A stretch of 17,258 bases of DNA from JAJFTV01 sp964426355 (GTDB lineage Bacteria > Chloroflexota > Anaerolineae > Anaerolineales > Anaerolineaceae): the NCBI GenBank assembly GCA_964426355.1, contig CAYRRA010000094.1:1-17258 (forward strand). The letters are read 5' to 3'. How positions within the stretch are numbered: the stretch's first letter is position 1; every line of letters starts with the position of its first letter. The notes under the pieces are model-generated. The model made no database searches and was not told the origin of the DNA. It saw only the letters and a list, made by a program, of their open reading frames with translations. Made by a program: the position numbers and the translations under genes. Positions 1 to 8,002 of this stretch are shown piece by piece.

Positions 1-398
1 TCCTTAACCGTGGAAGAAGAAAGAAAAGTGTGTTCTTCGTTGGTAATCAACATAATTGATTCAATTTCCGGTGCCAGGCGATGATTTGCAAGCGCCATTT
101 TAAATTCTTGCTCATAATCAGAAAACACTCTTAAACCTCGAACAATCACCTGTGCACCGATTTGCCTGCAAAATTCTACCGTAAGAGTGTTGTATCCGGT
201 TACGCTGATATTTGAATGGTTCGCAAAAGTTCTTTTCACCAAATCAATCCTCTCCTCTGGTGAAAAAAGCAATGATTTCAAAGGGCGATCATATACAGCT
301 ATGACTACTTCATCAAACATCCGTGCAGCTCTCACGGCGATGTCAATGTGTCCGTAATGGATAGGGTCAAATGTACCAGGAAATACTGCTTTTACCAT
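1..398 (-). CDS. coaD: Phosphopantetheine adenylyltransferase, C-terminus cut by window edge
   Basis: Catalyses the penultimate step of coenzyme A synthesis, 4'-phosphopantetheine plus ATP to dephospho-CoA plus pyrophosphate, in the cytosol. The visible 132 codons begin MVKAVFPGTFDPIHYGHID. This contains the nucleotidyltransferase HxGH signature (HYGH) and the conserved PGTFDP loop. Further on are the CoaD hallmarks RGLR, and FLSSSTVKE close to the window edge. The family is about 160 residues long, so roughly 30 residues lie outside the window. The start is only 2 bases beyond the recG stop, which implies co-transcription and perhaps translational coupling. The nearest purine-rich Shine-Dalgarno-like run is about 14 bases upstream, which is too far to be ideal. 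The assignment is very secure. Confidence 0.96.
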   Translation of the reverse strand, partial: MVKAVFPGTFDPIHYGHIDIAVRAARMFDEVVIAVYDRPLKSLLFSPEERIDLVKRTFANHSNISVTGYNTLTVEFCRQIGAQVIVRGLRVFSDYEQEFKMALANHRLAPEIESIMLITNEEHTFLSSSTVK

Positions 399-400
399 GT

Positions 401-2848
401 TTAACTTATGTCTCCTCTGCCCTCTTCCCAGTAATATTGAATTAGAGGTTTTAGATTACGATTTTCAGCAAGCTGCAAATCCGGATCGTGGTCGAATAAC
501 TCGCGCGAGAAATGCCGGGCTTTTTCAATGAGTTTTACGTCAGTAAGTTTTGCGATTTTCAAATTTGAATAACCTGACTGGCGTGTACCAAGAAATTCAC
601 CTGGACCACGTTGGTTAAGGTCTTGTTCAGCAAGGAGAAAACCGTCGTTGGTGGCGCTCATGACAGCCAACCGCTCGTTTTCAACTGCGTCTTGAGTTTC
701 TGGGATCAAAATGCAGTAAGATTTCGCGTCACCCCGACCAACACGCCCGCGCAGTTGATGGAGTTGTGCCAGACCAAAACGATTTGCCCCTTCAATCAAC
801 ATCACAGTCGCATTCGGTACATCAACACCAACCTCGATTACCGTAGTGGATACCAGAATATCATACTGCCCATCCCTGAAAGCAGTCATGATGGCATCTT
901 TTTCTTCCTGCTTCATTCTGCCGTGTAACAATCCCAATCGATCATTGGAAAAGATATGCTCTTTTAATCTTTCATATTCCGAGACAGCAGCCTTAGAGTT
1001 TTCGTTTTCGCCCTCTTCGATTAATGGGTAAACGATAAATGCCTGGTATCCGTGTTCGATCTGCGAACGGATTAATGAATACGCCCTTTCACGCTCGATT
1101 GGGTGTAGAACGTGGGTTTGAATTACCTGTCGTCCGACTGGCATTTCGTCTAAGACTGAGACATCCAGATCGCCATAAATTGTTAGTGCCAATGATCTTG
1201 GGATTGGGGTAGCTGTCATGACGAGAAGATGAGGGTTATCCCCCTTCATTCGTAGAGTTGCTCTTTGTTTCACACCAAAGCGGTGTTGTTCGTCTATGAC
1301 CGCCAATTGCAGATTGTTGAATTGCACTGGCTCTTCTAAAATGGCATGTGTTCCAATCAAAACTTTGATCTCGCCGGAAGATAATGACTCGATGATTTCT
1401 GTCTTTTCTTTCTCCGGTGTATCACCAATCAGTAGTTTGATAGCATTTTCACCCATCATTTGAAGCGCTGAATCGGACTCACAAGAAAGAATTCGTTTTA
1501 AGGTGTTGTAATGCTGCTCAGCCAGAATACTAGTCGGTGCTAGTACAGCCACCTGTGCTCCATTCTGATAGACAATAGCGCTGGCTAATGCGGCGATGAT
1601 GGTTTTGCCAGAACCGACATCCCCTTGAAGCAGGCGGTTCATCGGGACACCCGATGCCAGGTCTTCTTTGATTTCGCGAACGACGCGTTTTTGAGCTTGC
1701 GTTAGTGAAAAGGGGATTTTTTCGATTTGCTCATCAAGCCATTGATCTGGTACATCCAATACACTGGCTTTATTGGATTGCCACTCGCGTTTTTGTTGGA
1801 GTACGCCCATTTGAAGCAGGAAAATTTCATCAAAAGCGATTCGTTGTTGGGCGAGTTCTAATTCTTCCATTGAGTCAGGAAAATGGATTTGTAACATAGC
1901 TGTCGAAAGGTCAATTAGCCCTGCGTTTTGAAGGATTTCCTGAGGCATGTAATCTTCAATTCTCGGAGCCCAATACGATACAGCCTTATAAATCAGATTT
2001 CGTAATGAGCGCTGTTTAACATCTGCGGTGAGAGAGTAAACGGGTACAATGCGATTGGTGTGAAGCTGTTCTTTTTCCAGTTTTTCCCATTCGGGGTTGT
2101 TGATCACCAGCCTGCCCAAATATCGTTCGATTTTGCCGGACACGACTATTTGCATCTCAGGTGTTATTGTATTTTCCAGATATTTCTGGTTAAACCAGGT
2201 AAGCCGTAAAAACCCTGTACCATCTGTGAGTACTGCTTCGGTAATCTCAACTTTTGGATTTTTTGTGGGATGGGTCACGATACTTTTAATCGTGCCAATC
2301 GCTGTTACCTCATCACCATATTCCAACCGGTTGATGGGGATCAGTTTGCTGAAATCCTCATATCTCCTGGGGAAATGGAGCAGTAAATCATTGATCGTTG
2401 TAATGCCAAGTTGAGCAAGTTTTTTCGCCATACTTGCACCCACACCAGTGATTGTGGTGACTGGCGAATTGAGCATTTTGTTATAGTCAATACGCGAAGA
2501 GAGTGGCAAATGTGATTTATCCATCATTTCTGGGATGGGTCTGGGCTGCTCTTCTTGCACCATTGATTGGCTTTCCTCAGGCTCCTGGATATTATCAAAA
2601 AGATTGAGCAAATCCAAAATTTGTGTGATAGCTGTAGACCGTTCCCCCTGCGATTGGGCATGATATAGCTCAATACGCATTTTTATCTCGCTTACCTTTT
2701 CCGTATCGTCTGTTTCAGCTAATGCTTCTGGAACCCAGGAGGGCAGAATTTTATCAAGCCCTCCAACGATGGCTTTGTTATCAAAATTTCGTTTAATTTC
2801 TAAGTTTAAAAATTTTCTTAATTTTTCAATAGAGGAGACCATTACCAT
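401..2848 (-). CDS. recG: ATP-dependent DNA helicase RecG
   Basis: Branch-migrating superfamily 2 helicase that remodels stalled replication forks and Holliday junctions. The 815-residue product has an N-terminal extension of about 125 residues that I cannot assign. A helix-hairpin-helix-like segment follows at about 131-160 (ITGVGASMAKKLAQLGI), then the OB-fold wedge domain at about 178-260. The helicase core has Walker A GDVGSGKT at 409-416, DEQHRFG at 519-525, TATPIPRS at 545-552 and motif VI QLRGRVGRG at 698-706. The C-terminal region with GPGEFLGTRQSG is typical of RecG. It is longer than E. coli RecG (about 690 residues) because of the N-terminal extension. Start choice is uncertain between codons 1 and 3 (MVMV). 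A GGGGT run lies 6 bases upstream, and a TAAAAT box directly abuts the first ATG. It sits between degV (61-bp gap) and coaD (2-bp gap). Confidence 0.97.
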   Translation of the reverse strand: MVMVSSIEKLRKFLNLEIKRNFDNKAIVGGLDKILPSWVPEALAETDDTEKVSEIKMRIELYHAQSQGERSTAITQILDLLNLFDNIQEPEESQSMVQEEQPRPIPEMMDKSHLPLSSRIDYNKMLNSPVTTITGVGASMAKKLAQLGITTINDLLLHFPRRYEDFSKLIPINRLEYGDEVTAIGTIKSIVTHPTKNPKVEITEAVLTDGTGFLRLTWFNQKYLENTITPEMQIVVSGKIERYLGRLVINNPEWEKLEKEQLHTNRIVPVYSLTADVKQRSLRNLIYKAVSYWAPRIEDYMPQEILQNAGLIDLSTAMLQIHFPDSMEELELAQQRIAFDEIFLLQMGVLQQKREWQSNKASVLDVPDQWLDEQIEKIPFSLTQAQKRVVREIKEDLASGVPMNRLLQGDVGSGKTIIAALASAIVYQNGAQVAVLAPTSILAEQHYNTLKRILSCESDSALQMMGENAIKLLIGDTPEKEKTEIIESLSSGEIKVLIGTHAILEEPVQFNNLQLAVIDEQHRFGVKQRATLRMKGDNPHLLVMTATPIPRSLALTIYGDLDVSVLDEMPVGRQVIQTHVLHPIERERAYSLIRSQIEHGYQAFIVYPLIEEGENENSKAAVSEYERLKEHIFSNDRLGLLHGRMKQEEKDAIMTAFRDGQYDILVSTTVIEVGVDVPNATVMLIEGANRFGLAQLHQLRGRVGRGDAKSYCILIPETQDAVENERLAVMSATNDGFLLAEQDLNQRGPGEFLGTRQSGYSNLKIAKLTDVKLIEKARHFSRELFDHDPDLQLAENRNLKPLIQYYWEEGRGDIS

Positions 2849-2909
2849 ATTTTACCCCAAACAAGCGATTTATCTCATATCGGGGGTGTTTTTTTCACAT
2901 GCCGGGAGA

Positions 2910-3758
2910 TTAGATTTTTTCCAGAGCAATCAAACTGCTGCTGCGTGGTCCTAATAGAATCGAAAGCGGTAGGTTGATGATGTGTTTTGAAAAGGTCAGC
3001 TCGGGAAATATCGTTTGAACATTGTCCTGGAATATTTTGGCATCTTTAAAATTTGTTTTTGCGCTTTGAACGTATGCCACGTGGTCTAACTGATCAAATT
3101 CCTCCAAAAATTCCTGGTAATAGCCCAAAGAATGCCGAACACTTTTCACCTTTTCAATTGGCGTCAACTGTCCATCTTCAAGAGAAAAAATTGGAAGAAC
3201 CCCCAGCATTTCACTGATTACCGCTTGGGTTTCGTCGAGGAAACCATTATATTGCAGGTATGATAAGCTGGGGATACAAAACAACGTGTACAAGTGGGGT
3301 AGAAGATTGCGAATTTTCCTGTCGATTTGAAGCAAGCTATGACCATCGCGAATGGCTTCAAGCGCGCTCATTATCAGCAGCCCCAAGCCTACCGAAGTGG
3401 TTTTTGAATCGATGATGAGAATATCAGCTTTTCCCTTTATTGTTTCTGCAGCTTCAACTGCATTTTGGTAGCATTTATTTAAGCCTGAAGAGAGAAAAAT
3501 TGCGATGATAGGGTCAAAATGAAAAGACAGTGCTTGAAATTTCTTGTAGAAATAGTCTGCAGATGGAGAAGAAACTTGAGGTTTATTCTTTCCAGTGACG
3601 ATTTTGGGGAGCAGATTTGCTTTCACATCGTCTTCAGGGTTTATCCTCTGTCCGTTCATTTGTAAATCGAGCGGAACGATATGGATTAAGTTCTGCCCAG
3701 GAAAATTGGGTTTTGAAAATTGCGCGCTGTTATCTGTGACCAAACACGCTTGTCTCAT
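2910..3758 (-). CDS. DegV/FakB-family fatty-acid-binding protein, divergent
   Basis: DegV-family proteins (FakB in Staphylococcus) hold a fatty acid in a deep pocket and present its carboxylate to the kinase FakA, giving acyl-phosphate for phospholipid synthesis. The 282-residue length is normal. Family landmarks are VTDNSAQF at 7-14 (usual VTDS-type loop), PQVSSPSADYF at 60-70 (usual TSQPSP-type loop), IDSKTTSVGLGLL at 116-128, and SLEDGQLTPIEKVKSVR at 192-208. Two normally well-conserved motifs are altered: the GGRI motif reads YNGFL at 170-174, and the C-terminal HTGPG motif reads LLGPR at 268-272. It starts 2 bases after the fakA-like stop, so the kinase and its likely binding partner are co-expressed. 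Ligand preference cannot be read from sequence. The family assignment is firm, and binding competence is less sure because of the substitutions. Confidence 0.9.
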   Translation of the reverse strand: MRQACLVTDNSAQFSKPNFPGQNLIHIVPLDLQMNGQRINPEDDVKANLLPKIVTGKNKPQVSSPSADYFYKKFQALSFHFDPIIAIFLSSGLNKCYQNAVEAAETIKGKADILIIDSKTTSVGLGLLIMSALEAIRDGHSLLQIDRKIRNLLPHLYTLFCIPSLSYLQYNGFLDETQAVISEMLGVLPIFSLEDGQLTPIEKVKSVRHSLGYYQEFLEEFDQLDHVAYVQSAKTNFKDAKIFQDNVQTIFPELTFSKHIINLPLSILLGPRSSSLIALEKI

Positions 3759-3760
3759 GG

Positions 3761-5434
3761 CTACTCGATCGAAATAATGAAGTGATAGTGAGGTTGTCCC
3801 CCTTCAAGAACTTCTATCTCATGTTTGGGGTATTGTTGTTTTATGAGGTCAACAATAGGAGTAACTTGAGCAATATTCAAGTCGTTACCATAGAAGAGAG
3901 TGATTCTCTCTCGTTCATCTGCATTAGCTTTTTTCAGTAGGTGCAAACAGGCTTCCTGCAGCGATTCTGAAGCAATAACCAGCTTGCCATTGAGTAAAGC
4001 GATGGTTTTTCCTTTCTTTACATCCACTCCATTGATTTGAACATCTCTATTGGCAATGGTGATTTCGCCCGTTAATGGTTCTTGAATGGCTTCTTTCATG
4101 TGCTTTACGATTGATTCAAAATCGCCATCGGGTATTAGCTGTAGTATTGCGTTCAAGCCTTGAGGAATACTTACGCTGGGGATGACCTGGATGTTTTTTA
4201 CTGATGCCTCTGCAGCGGCATTGGCTGCCAGCAAAATGTTCTTATTATTTGGTAGGATGATGATTTTGTCGGTTGGCAGGTCTTCAAAGGATTGTAGGAT
4301 TTCTTCTGTACTGGGATTCATCGTTTGCCCGCCCTCAACGATGGCTGCTACGCCCAGGCTGGCAAAAATCTTCGAAATTCCAAAACCAGGCGAGACGGCA
4401 ATGACAGCAATTTGTCCGGGTTCGACAGGTATGCACTCCAATTTTTTCCCATTCCCATTGTTGAATTGATCCAGTTGTTCCATCAAATTTTCAATCGCTA
4501 CTTTTGAAACACTTCCTAATTCCATGATGTAATCGATCGGTTTGTAACGATTTTCAGTTGGAACATGAATATGCATCCTAAAAAATTCATCTCCTTCTGC
4601 AATCTGGATGGAAGTGCCCATTTCTGATAGACGTTTGTGAAAATCATCCAGTATGAGTTGTTGTCGCGGGCGAAAATCGATGACCACTTCATAATCCTGC
4701 CCGGGTTCAATTTCAAGGTGGTTATCCATTTCGGGCAGTTTTGCGATCGAGACCGGTTCGTGGGTGGGTGTTTCCAGCGACTCGTTTTGGATGAATTTTT
4801 GAACACCCTCAAAGATGAAAAATAGACCTTTGCCACCTGAATCAACCACGCCTGCTTGTTTTAGAATGGGCAATAGTTCAGGGGTGCGTTTCACTGATTC
4901 ATCGGCTGCTGAAACGACTCTTTTCAGGATTGTGATTAAATCTGAAGTTTCGGTCAATGCCTTTTCCCCTTCAATAGCAATATCCTTTGCCACAGTTAGA
5001 ATTGTCCCTTCCACCGGTCTAACTACACCTTTATATGCAGTGTCACGTGCTTCAGCCAAAGCCCGTACGAAAATGGCAGCATCCATCGTTTCGTAGTTGT
5101 CCAGTGCGCGAGCAAAACCACGCCATAGTTGGGAGAGGATAACGCCTGAATTCCCGCGCGCTCCCATCAGTGCACCCTGCGCGATAGAGTGCGCCATTTT
5201 ACCGATATTGTTTTCTTCCGTGTTTTTAACCTCATTTTTCGCTGACTGTAAGGTTAAAACCATATTGGTGCCAGTGTCGCCATCAGGAACTGGAAATACA
5301 TTGAGTGAATTTACAGATTGCTGGTTCGTTTTTAACCACGTGTATGCAGCGTTAACGAGTTTAATAAAACATTGTCCATCAATTTGTGTAACTTCTTCTT
5401 GTTTTTGTAAGGTTTTCAGATCTGCGTTGTTCAT
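3761..5434 (-). CDS. fakA: Fatty-acid kinase FakA-like (DAK2/YloV family)
   Basis: Phosphorylates a fatty acid held by a DegV/FakB partner, using ATP and Mg2+. The product feeds acyl groups into phospholipid synthesis. The 557 residues match the family length. The N-terminal DhaL/DAK2 kinase domain (about 15-215) carries the metal-binding loop PVPDGDTGTNM (DGDTGTNM at 51-58), GARGNSGVILSQ at 91-102 and VVDSGGKG at 196-203. The middle and C-terminal parts match YloV/FakA, ending with GGQPHYHFIISIE, close to the usual family ending. An AGGAG ribosome-binding site lies 5 bases before the ATG. It follows the asp23-like gene by 30 bases and precedes the degV gene by 2 bases. This reproduces the yloU-yloV pairing of Firmicutes with a FakB-type partner directly attached. 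Confidence 0.93.
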   Translation of the reverse strand: MNNADLKTLQKQEEVTQIDGQCFIKLVNAAYTWLKTNQQSVNSLNVFPVPDGDTGTNMVLTLQSAKNEVKNTEENNIGKMAHSIAQGALMGARGNSGVILSQLWRGFARALDNYETMDAAIFVRALAEARDTAYKGVVRPVEGTILTVAKDIAIEGEKALTETSDLITILKRVVSAADESVKRTPELLPILKQAGVVDSGGKGLFFIFEGVQKFIQNESLETPTHEPVSIAKLPEMDNHLEIEPGQDYEVVIDFRPRQQLILDDFHKRLSEMGTSIQIAEGDEFFRMHIHVPTENRYKPIDYIMELGSVSKVAIENLMEQLDQFNNGNGKKLECIPVEPGQIAVIAVSPGFGISKIFASLGVAAIVEGGQTMNPSTEEILQSFEDLPTDKIIILPNNKNILLAANAAAEASVKNIQVIPSVSIPQGLNAILQLIPDGDFESIVKHMKEAIQEPLTGEITIANRDVQINGVDVKKGKTIALLNGKLVIASESLQEACLHLLKKANADERERITLFYGNDLNIAQVTPIVDLIKQQYPKHEIEVLEGGQPHYHFIISIE

Positions 5435-5464
5435 GTAACTCCTGAAAATTTTAAAGAAAATAGA

Positions 5465-5827
5465 TTAATCTGTATTGCTGATCCGAAGACCTCTGACATG
5501 GACGTTGACAATCACATGGTCTGGTGATAACCCCATGGCTTTTTCAACTTTAAACCGGATATTGTTTGCAACACTGTTGGCGACTGAAGTAATGCGCGTT
5601 CCGTACTCGATGATGATGTAAAGATTGATTTTGATGATGTCGCCATTGTAATCGACATCCACACCCAGTGTGGGGTCCTTGACAATCGCGTTTGCAAGCC
5701 CTTCCGCGAGGTTTTTTGCTGTTAATCCGACAACACCATAGGTTTCCTGGGCTGCAAGATATGCAATGGATGCAATGGCTCGATAAGAGACATAAATATT
5801 ACCAAGAGGGTTAGTGCCTTGTTTCAT
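5465..5827 (-). CDS. Asp23/Gls24 (YloU) family envelope-stress protein
   Basis: Small 120-residue member of the Asp23/YloU family. These are alkaline-shock or envelope-associated proteins encoded next to the FakA/YloV kinase in many Gram-positive genomes; their exact function is unresolved. Typical features are the N-terminal GNIYVSYRAIASIAYLAAQE stretch, the central GVVGLTAKN, a VDVDYNG strand with hydrophobic IKINLYIIIEYG, and the C-terminal DHVIVNVHVRGLRI. There is no signal peptide or transmembrane helix. A good ribosome-binding site, GAGGAG, sits about 7 bases before the ATG. It is the first gene of the asp23-fakA-degV-recG-coaD run, so the promoter for the run should lie in the 127-bp region shared with rpmB. 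I could not see a convincing minus-strand promoter there. Confidence 0.9.
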   Translation of the reverse strand: MKQGTNPLGNIYVSYRAIASIAYLAAQETYGVVGLTAKNLAEGLANAIVKDPTLGVDVDYNGDIIKINLYIIIEYGTRITSVANSVANNIRFKVEKAMGLSPDHVIVNVHVRGLRISNTD

Positions 5828-5864
5828 GGTTTTCTCCTCATTTCGTGACTATTAACAACATTTC

Positions 5865-5893
5865 TTGTAATAAGATACGGTTCATGATAAAAT
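5865..5893 (+). promoter_or_regulatory. Sigma-A-type promoter of rpmB
   Basis: TTGTAA (5865-5870) and TAAAAT (5888-5893) are separated by exactly 17 bases, predicting transcription from about 5900 and a leader of about 55 bases. A second, perfect -10 box TATAAT lies at 5907-5912 but has no good -35 element. It could serve as a downstream alternative start near 5919. Either placement favours ATG 5955 as the rpmB start. Confidence 0.6.
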
Positions 5894-5954
5894 ATATCCT
5901 TGCGTTTATAATAAGGTGATTAATTGTACATTAATCCATGAAAGGAAAAGAAAA

Positions 5955-6137
5955 ATGGCAATATGTGAACAATGCGGGAAAAAGACAACCTTTGGGCACA
6001 GCCGCAGTTTCTCGATGCGAGCAACAAATCGTGCTTTTCGACCGAATCTGCAAAAAGTAACCCTTTTTGAGAATGGCAAAAAAGTTAAGAAAGTACTTTG
6101 TGCCCGTTGTATTCGTACTCTTTCGAAAAACAAATAA
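5955..6137 (+). CDS. rpmB: Large-subunit ribosomal protein bL28 (zinc-ribbon form)
   Basis: Structural protein of the 50S subunit. The 60-residue product begins MAICEQCGKKTTFGHSRSFS and has the L28 core TNRAFRPNLQKV. Two Cys pairs, C4/C7 and C49/C52, form the zinc-binding version of L28. The ATG at 5955 was chosen over an in-frame GTG at 5916 because it has an AAGGA-type ribosome-binding site about 8 bases upstream and gives the normal L28 N-terminus. The extra 13 residues of the longer form resemble nothing in L28. It is transcribed opposite to its neighbours asp23 and rpe, with its own promoter and terminator. Confidence 0.96.
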   Translation: MAICEQCGKKTTFGHSRSFSMRATNRAFRPNLQKVTLFENGKKVKKVLCARCIRTLSKNK

Positions 6138-6161
6138 ATAATTTTTTTCACTTTTATCTTT

Positions 6162-6190
6162 CAAGAATCGCGGTGCATCCGTGATTTTTG
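6162..6190 (+). terminator. Rho-independent terminator of rpmB
   Basis: The left arm CAAGAATCGCGG (6162-6173) pairs with CCGTGATTTTTG (6179-6190) over 12 positions, two of them G-T wobbles, around a 5-base loop. The T-rich tract closing the hairpin and the following ATTTT provide the release sequence. It ends 3 bases before the convergent rpe stop codon, so it separates rpmB from rpe. The minus-strand version lacks a good T run. Confidence 0.7.
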
Positions 6191-6193
6191 ATT

Positions 6194-6856
6194 TTAAGAA
6201 CACGCTACCCGCAACGATTCTATCCCGGCGGCGATACCGCCAGGCGATTTAAAGATTGATGTTGCTGCAACAAAAACCGTAGCACCAGCAGAAGAGAGCA
6301 ATTTGATGTTGTGTGGATTAATTCCGCCATCGACCTGGATTAAGATGGGTTGATTTTTATCTTCAACCAATTTCCGTACCGCCATGACCTTTTCTACCAT
6401 TTCGGGCATGAACGTTTGTCCTGAAAAACCGGGATTAACCGTCATTACCAGGATCATATCAACATAATTCACTAATGTTTCTACCGACCCGACCGATGTG
6501 CCAGGGTTGATGGCTAAACCGGGGCTGCAGTGTAGTTCTCTAATCTCTTGTAAAGTCCGAACTACGTTTGGATTGTTTTCTGCATGGATACTGATACGAT
6601 TTGCTCCTGCATCAATAAAAGCCCGGATGTGCCTTTCTGGGTTGTTGATCATCAAATGAACATCCAATGGCAGGTTTGTGATTTGCCGGCAGGTGTCCAC
6701 GATAAACGCGCCCATGCTGATATTTGGCACAAAGTTTCCATCCATCACATCGATGTGGATCCAGTCTATGCCCGCATCTTCAGTGGTTTTGATATCTCTT
6801 TCAAGGTTCTTGAAATTTGCAGATAATATTGAGGCAGAGAGAATGATGTCTGTCAT
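6194..6856 (-). CDS. rpe: Ribulose-phosphate 3-epimerase
   Basis: Interconverts D-ribulose 5-phosphate and D-xylulose 5-phosphate in the pentose phosphate pathway. The 220-residue TIM barrel has the expected length. The metal ligands are all present: H34 and D36 in HIDVMDG, H67 in DVHLMI, and D176 in QVDGGI; D36 and D176 are also the acid/base pair of the family. Other family motifs are SASILSAN near the N-terminus, NFVPNISMG at 41-49, and the phosphate-side loop NPGFSGQTF at 141-149. It lies 14 bases downstream of the prkC-like gene and is probably co-transcribed with it, as prkC and rpe are clustered in Firmicutes. No clear Shine-Dalgarno is visible, which would fit translational coupling. 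Confidence 0.97.
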   Translation of the reverse strand: MTDIILSASILSANFKNLERDIKTTEDAGIDWIHIDVMDGNFVPNISMGAFIVDTCRQITNLPLDVHLMINNPERHIRAFIDAGANRISIHAENNPNVVRTLQEIRELHCSPGLAINPGTSVGSVETLVNYVDMILVMTVNPGFSGQTFMPEMVEKVMAVRKLVEDKNQPILIQVDGGINPHNIKLLSSAGATVFVAATSIFKSPGGIAAGIESLRVACS

Positions 6857-6870
6857 CGAATCACACTGAT

Positions 6871-7992
6871 CTAACGAGCGGCATTAAGTGCAAACCAAAT
6901 GTAAATCCAGAACGGAATCAATCCACCAACAGCGAAAACAGCAACCAGACCGAGCAGAATTGTCAGCCAGTCAAAACCTGAAGGATGTTCTGCGACCACC
7001 TCAGGTTCAATGTTTGTTTCCATATTGGTATCGGCGTAATTGGCATAGGATTGCGGGAATGAATTTGCTGGAATTGAAGAATTTCCTCGGGAAGAGTCTG
7101 CAACGGTAAAGCCGGTTTTTTTTCCGGATGTGGTTTCAGATGTTGAATGTTCGCTTTGTTTTAAGAAGGTCTCTAAAATCCTGCCCAATTGGTCTGTGGT
7201 CCGATAACGAGCTGAGGGTTCCTTAGCGAGCACTTTGAGGAGGATTTGTTCCAATGCAATAGGGATATTGGTGTTTATTTTTCGAGGAGGAGTGGGTAAT
7301 ACCTCGCGATGCATGCGTGCCAATTCTGCCGGGTCATCTGACTCGAAAGGTAATCTACCGACGAGCATTTCGTATAGGATTACGCCGAGCGAGTATACGT
7401 CCGATGCGGGCGAAGGAGCCAAACCTGAAGCCTGTTCGGGAGAAAAGTATTGAGGCGAACCCCAGACCACGTCGTAATGTTCATCGGGCTGAATAGTTGA
7501 GAGCGCACGAGCAATGCCAAAGTCAGTGACTTTCACCCGCAAATCCGGGGTGACCAGGATATTATGTGGCTTTATGTCGCAATGGATTAAACCCGCGCGG
7601 TGCGCATAACCGATTCCTGCACATGCTTGAATGATGATGGTGAGGGCTTCTTCCAATCGGAATTTGCCAGTTTCACGGATAATCTCCTTCAGGTTTTGCC
7701 CTGGGACATTTTCCATCACGATGAACAATCGCCCTTTATGAAATCCAAAATCGTGGACAGTTACAATATTGGGGTGCGATAAGTTAGCTGCGGCTTTTGC
7801 TTCTTGCTGAAATCGTTTCCTGAAGGATGGGTTAGTGGACAGGTCTTGTTTTAAAAGCTTGACCGCGACTGGTCTTTCCAGCATTAAATCTCGTGCAAGG
7901 TAAACAGTTGCCATCCCACCTCTACCAATTGTTTGCAGAAGCTGGTAACGATTACCAAGCAATGAAGATGAATCGAGACTATTTTCAGCCAT
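6871..7992 (-). CDS. Membrane-anchored PrkC-type Ser/Thr protein kinase
   Basis: Hanks-type kinase of 373 residues with the catalytic domain in the cytosol. Kinase motifs are the P-loop GRGGMATVY at 23-31, catalytic K45 in VAVKLL, HCDIKPHN at 137-144 with catalytic D139, DFG at 157-159, and GSPQYFSPEQA at 178-188. The HRD arginine is replaced by cysteine (HCD), so it is a non-RD kinase. A Ser/Thr/Asn-rich linker (about 280-338) leads to one C-terminal membrane segment (about 341-367) ending FALNAAR. There are no PASTA repeats or other extracellular sensor, unlike typical PrkC. I chose the ATG at 7992 because it directly precedes the kinase domain. An in-frame ATG 21 codons upstream lies beyond the TATAAT box, so it is unlikely to be transcribed. 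The predicted leader is only a few bases. It is followed by rpe; no PP2C phosphatase is present in the window. Confidence 0.93.
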   Translation of the reverse strand: MAENSLDSSSLLGNRYQLLQTIGRGGMATVYLARDLMLERPVAVKLLKQDLSTNPSFRKRFQQEAKAAANLSHPNIVTVHDFGFHKGRLFIVMENVPGQNLKEIIRETGKFRLEEALTIIIQACAGIGYAHRAGLIHCDIKPHNILVTPDLRVKVTDFGIARALSTIQPDEHYDVVWGSPQYFSPEQASGLAPSPASDVYSLGVILYEMLVGRLPFESDDPAELARMHREVLPTPPRKINTNIPIALEQILLKVLAKEPSARYRTTDQLGRILETFLKQSEHSTSETTSGKKTGFTVADSSRGNSSIPANSFPQSYANYADTNMETNIEPEVVAEHPSGFDWLTILLGLVAVFAVGGLIPFWIYIWFALNAAR

Positions 7993-8002
7993 ACCTCGAA
8001 AA

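Noticed and set aside
2849..2909. Terminator between degV and recG
   Set aside because: The CCCC/GGGG arms are about 24 bases apart and no T run follows on the minus strand, so read-through into recG is more likely.
5916..5954. Longer rpmB with a GTG start at 5916
   Set aside because: ATG 5955 has the ribosome-binding site and gives the normal L28 N-terminus; the extension lies next to the second TATAAT box.
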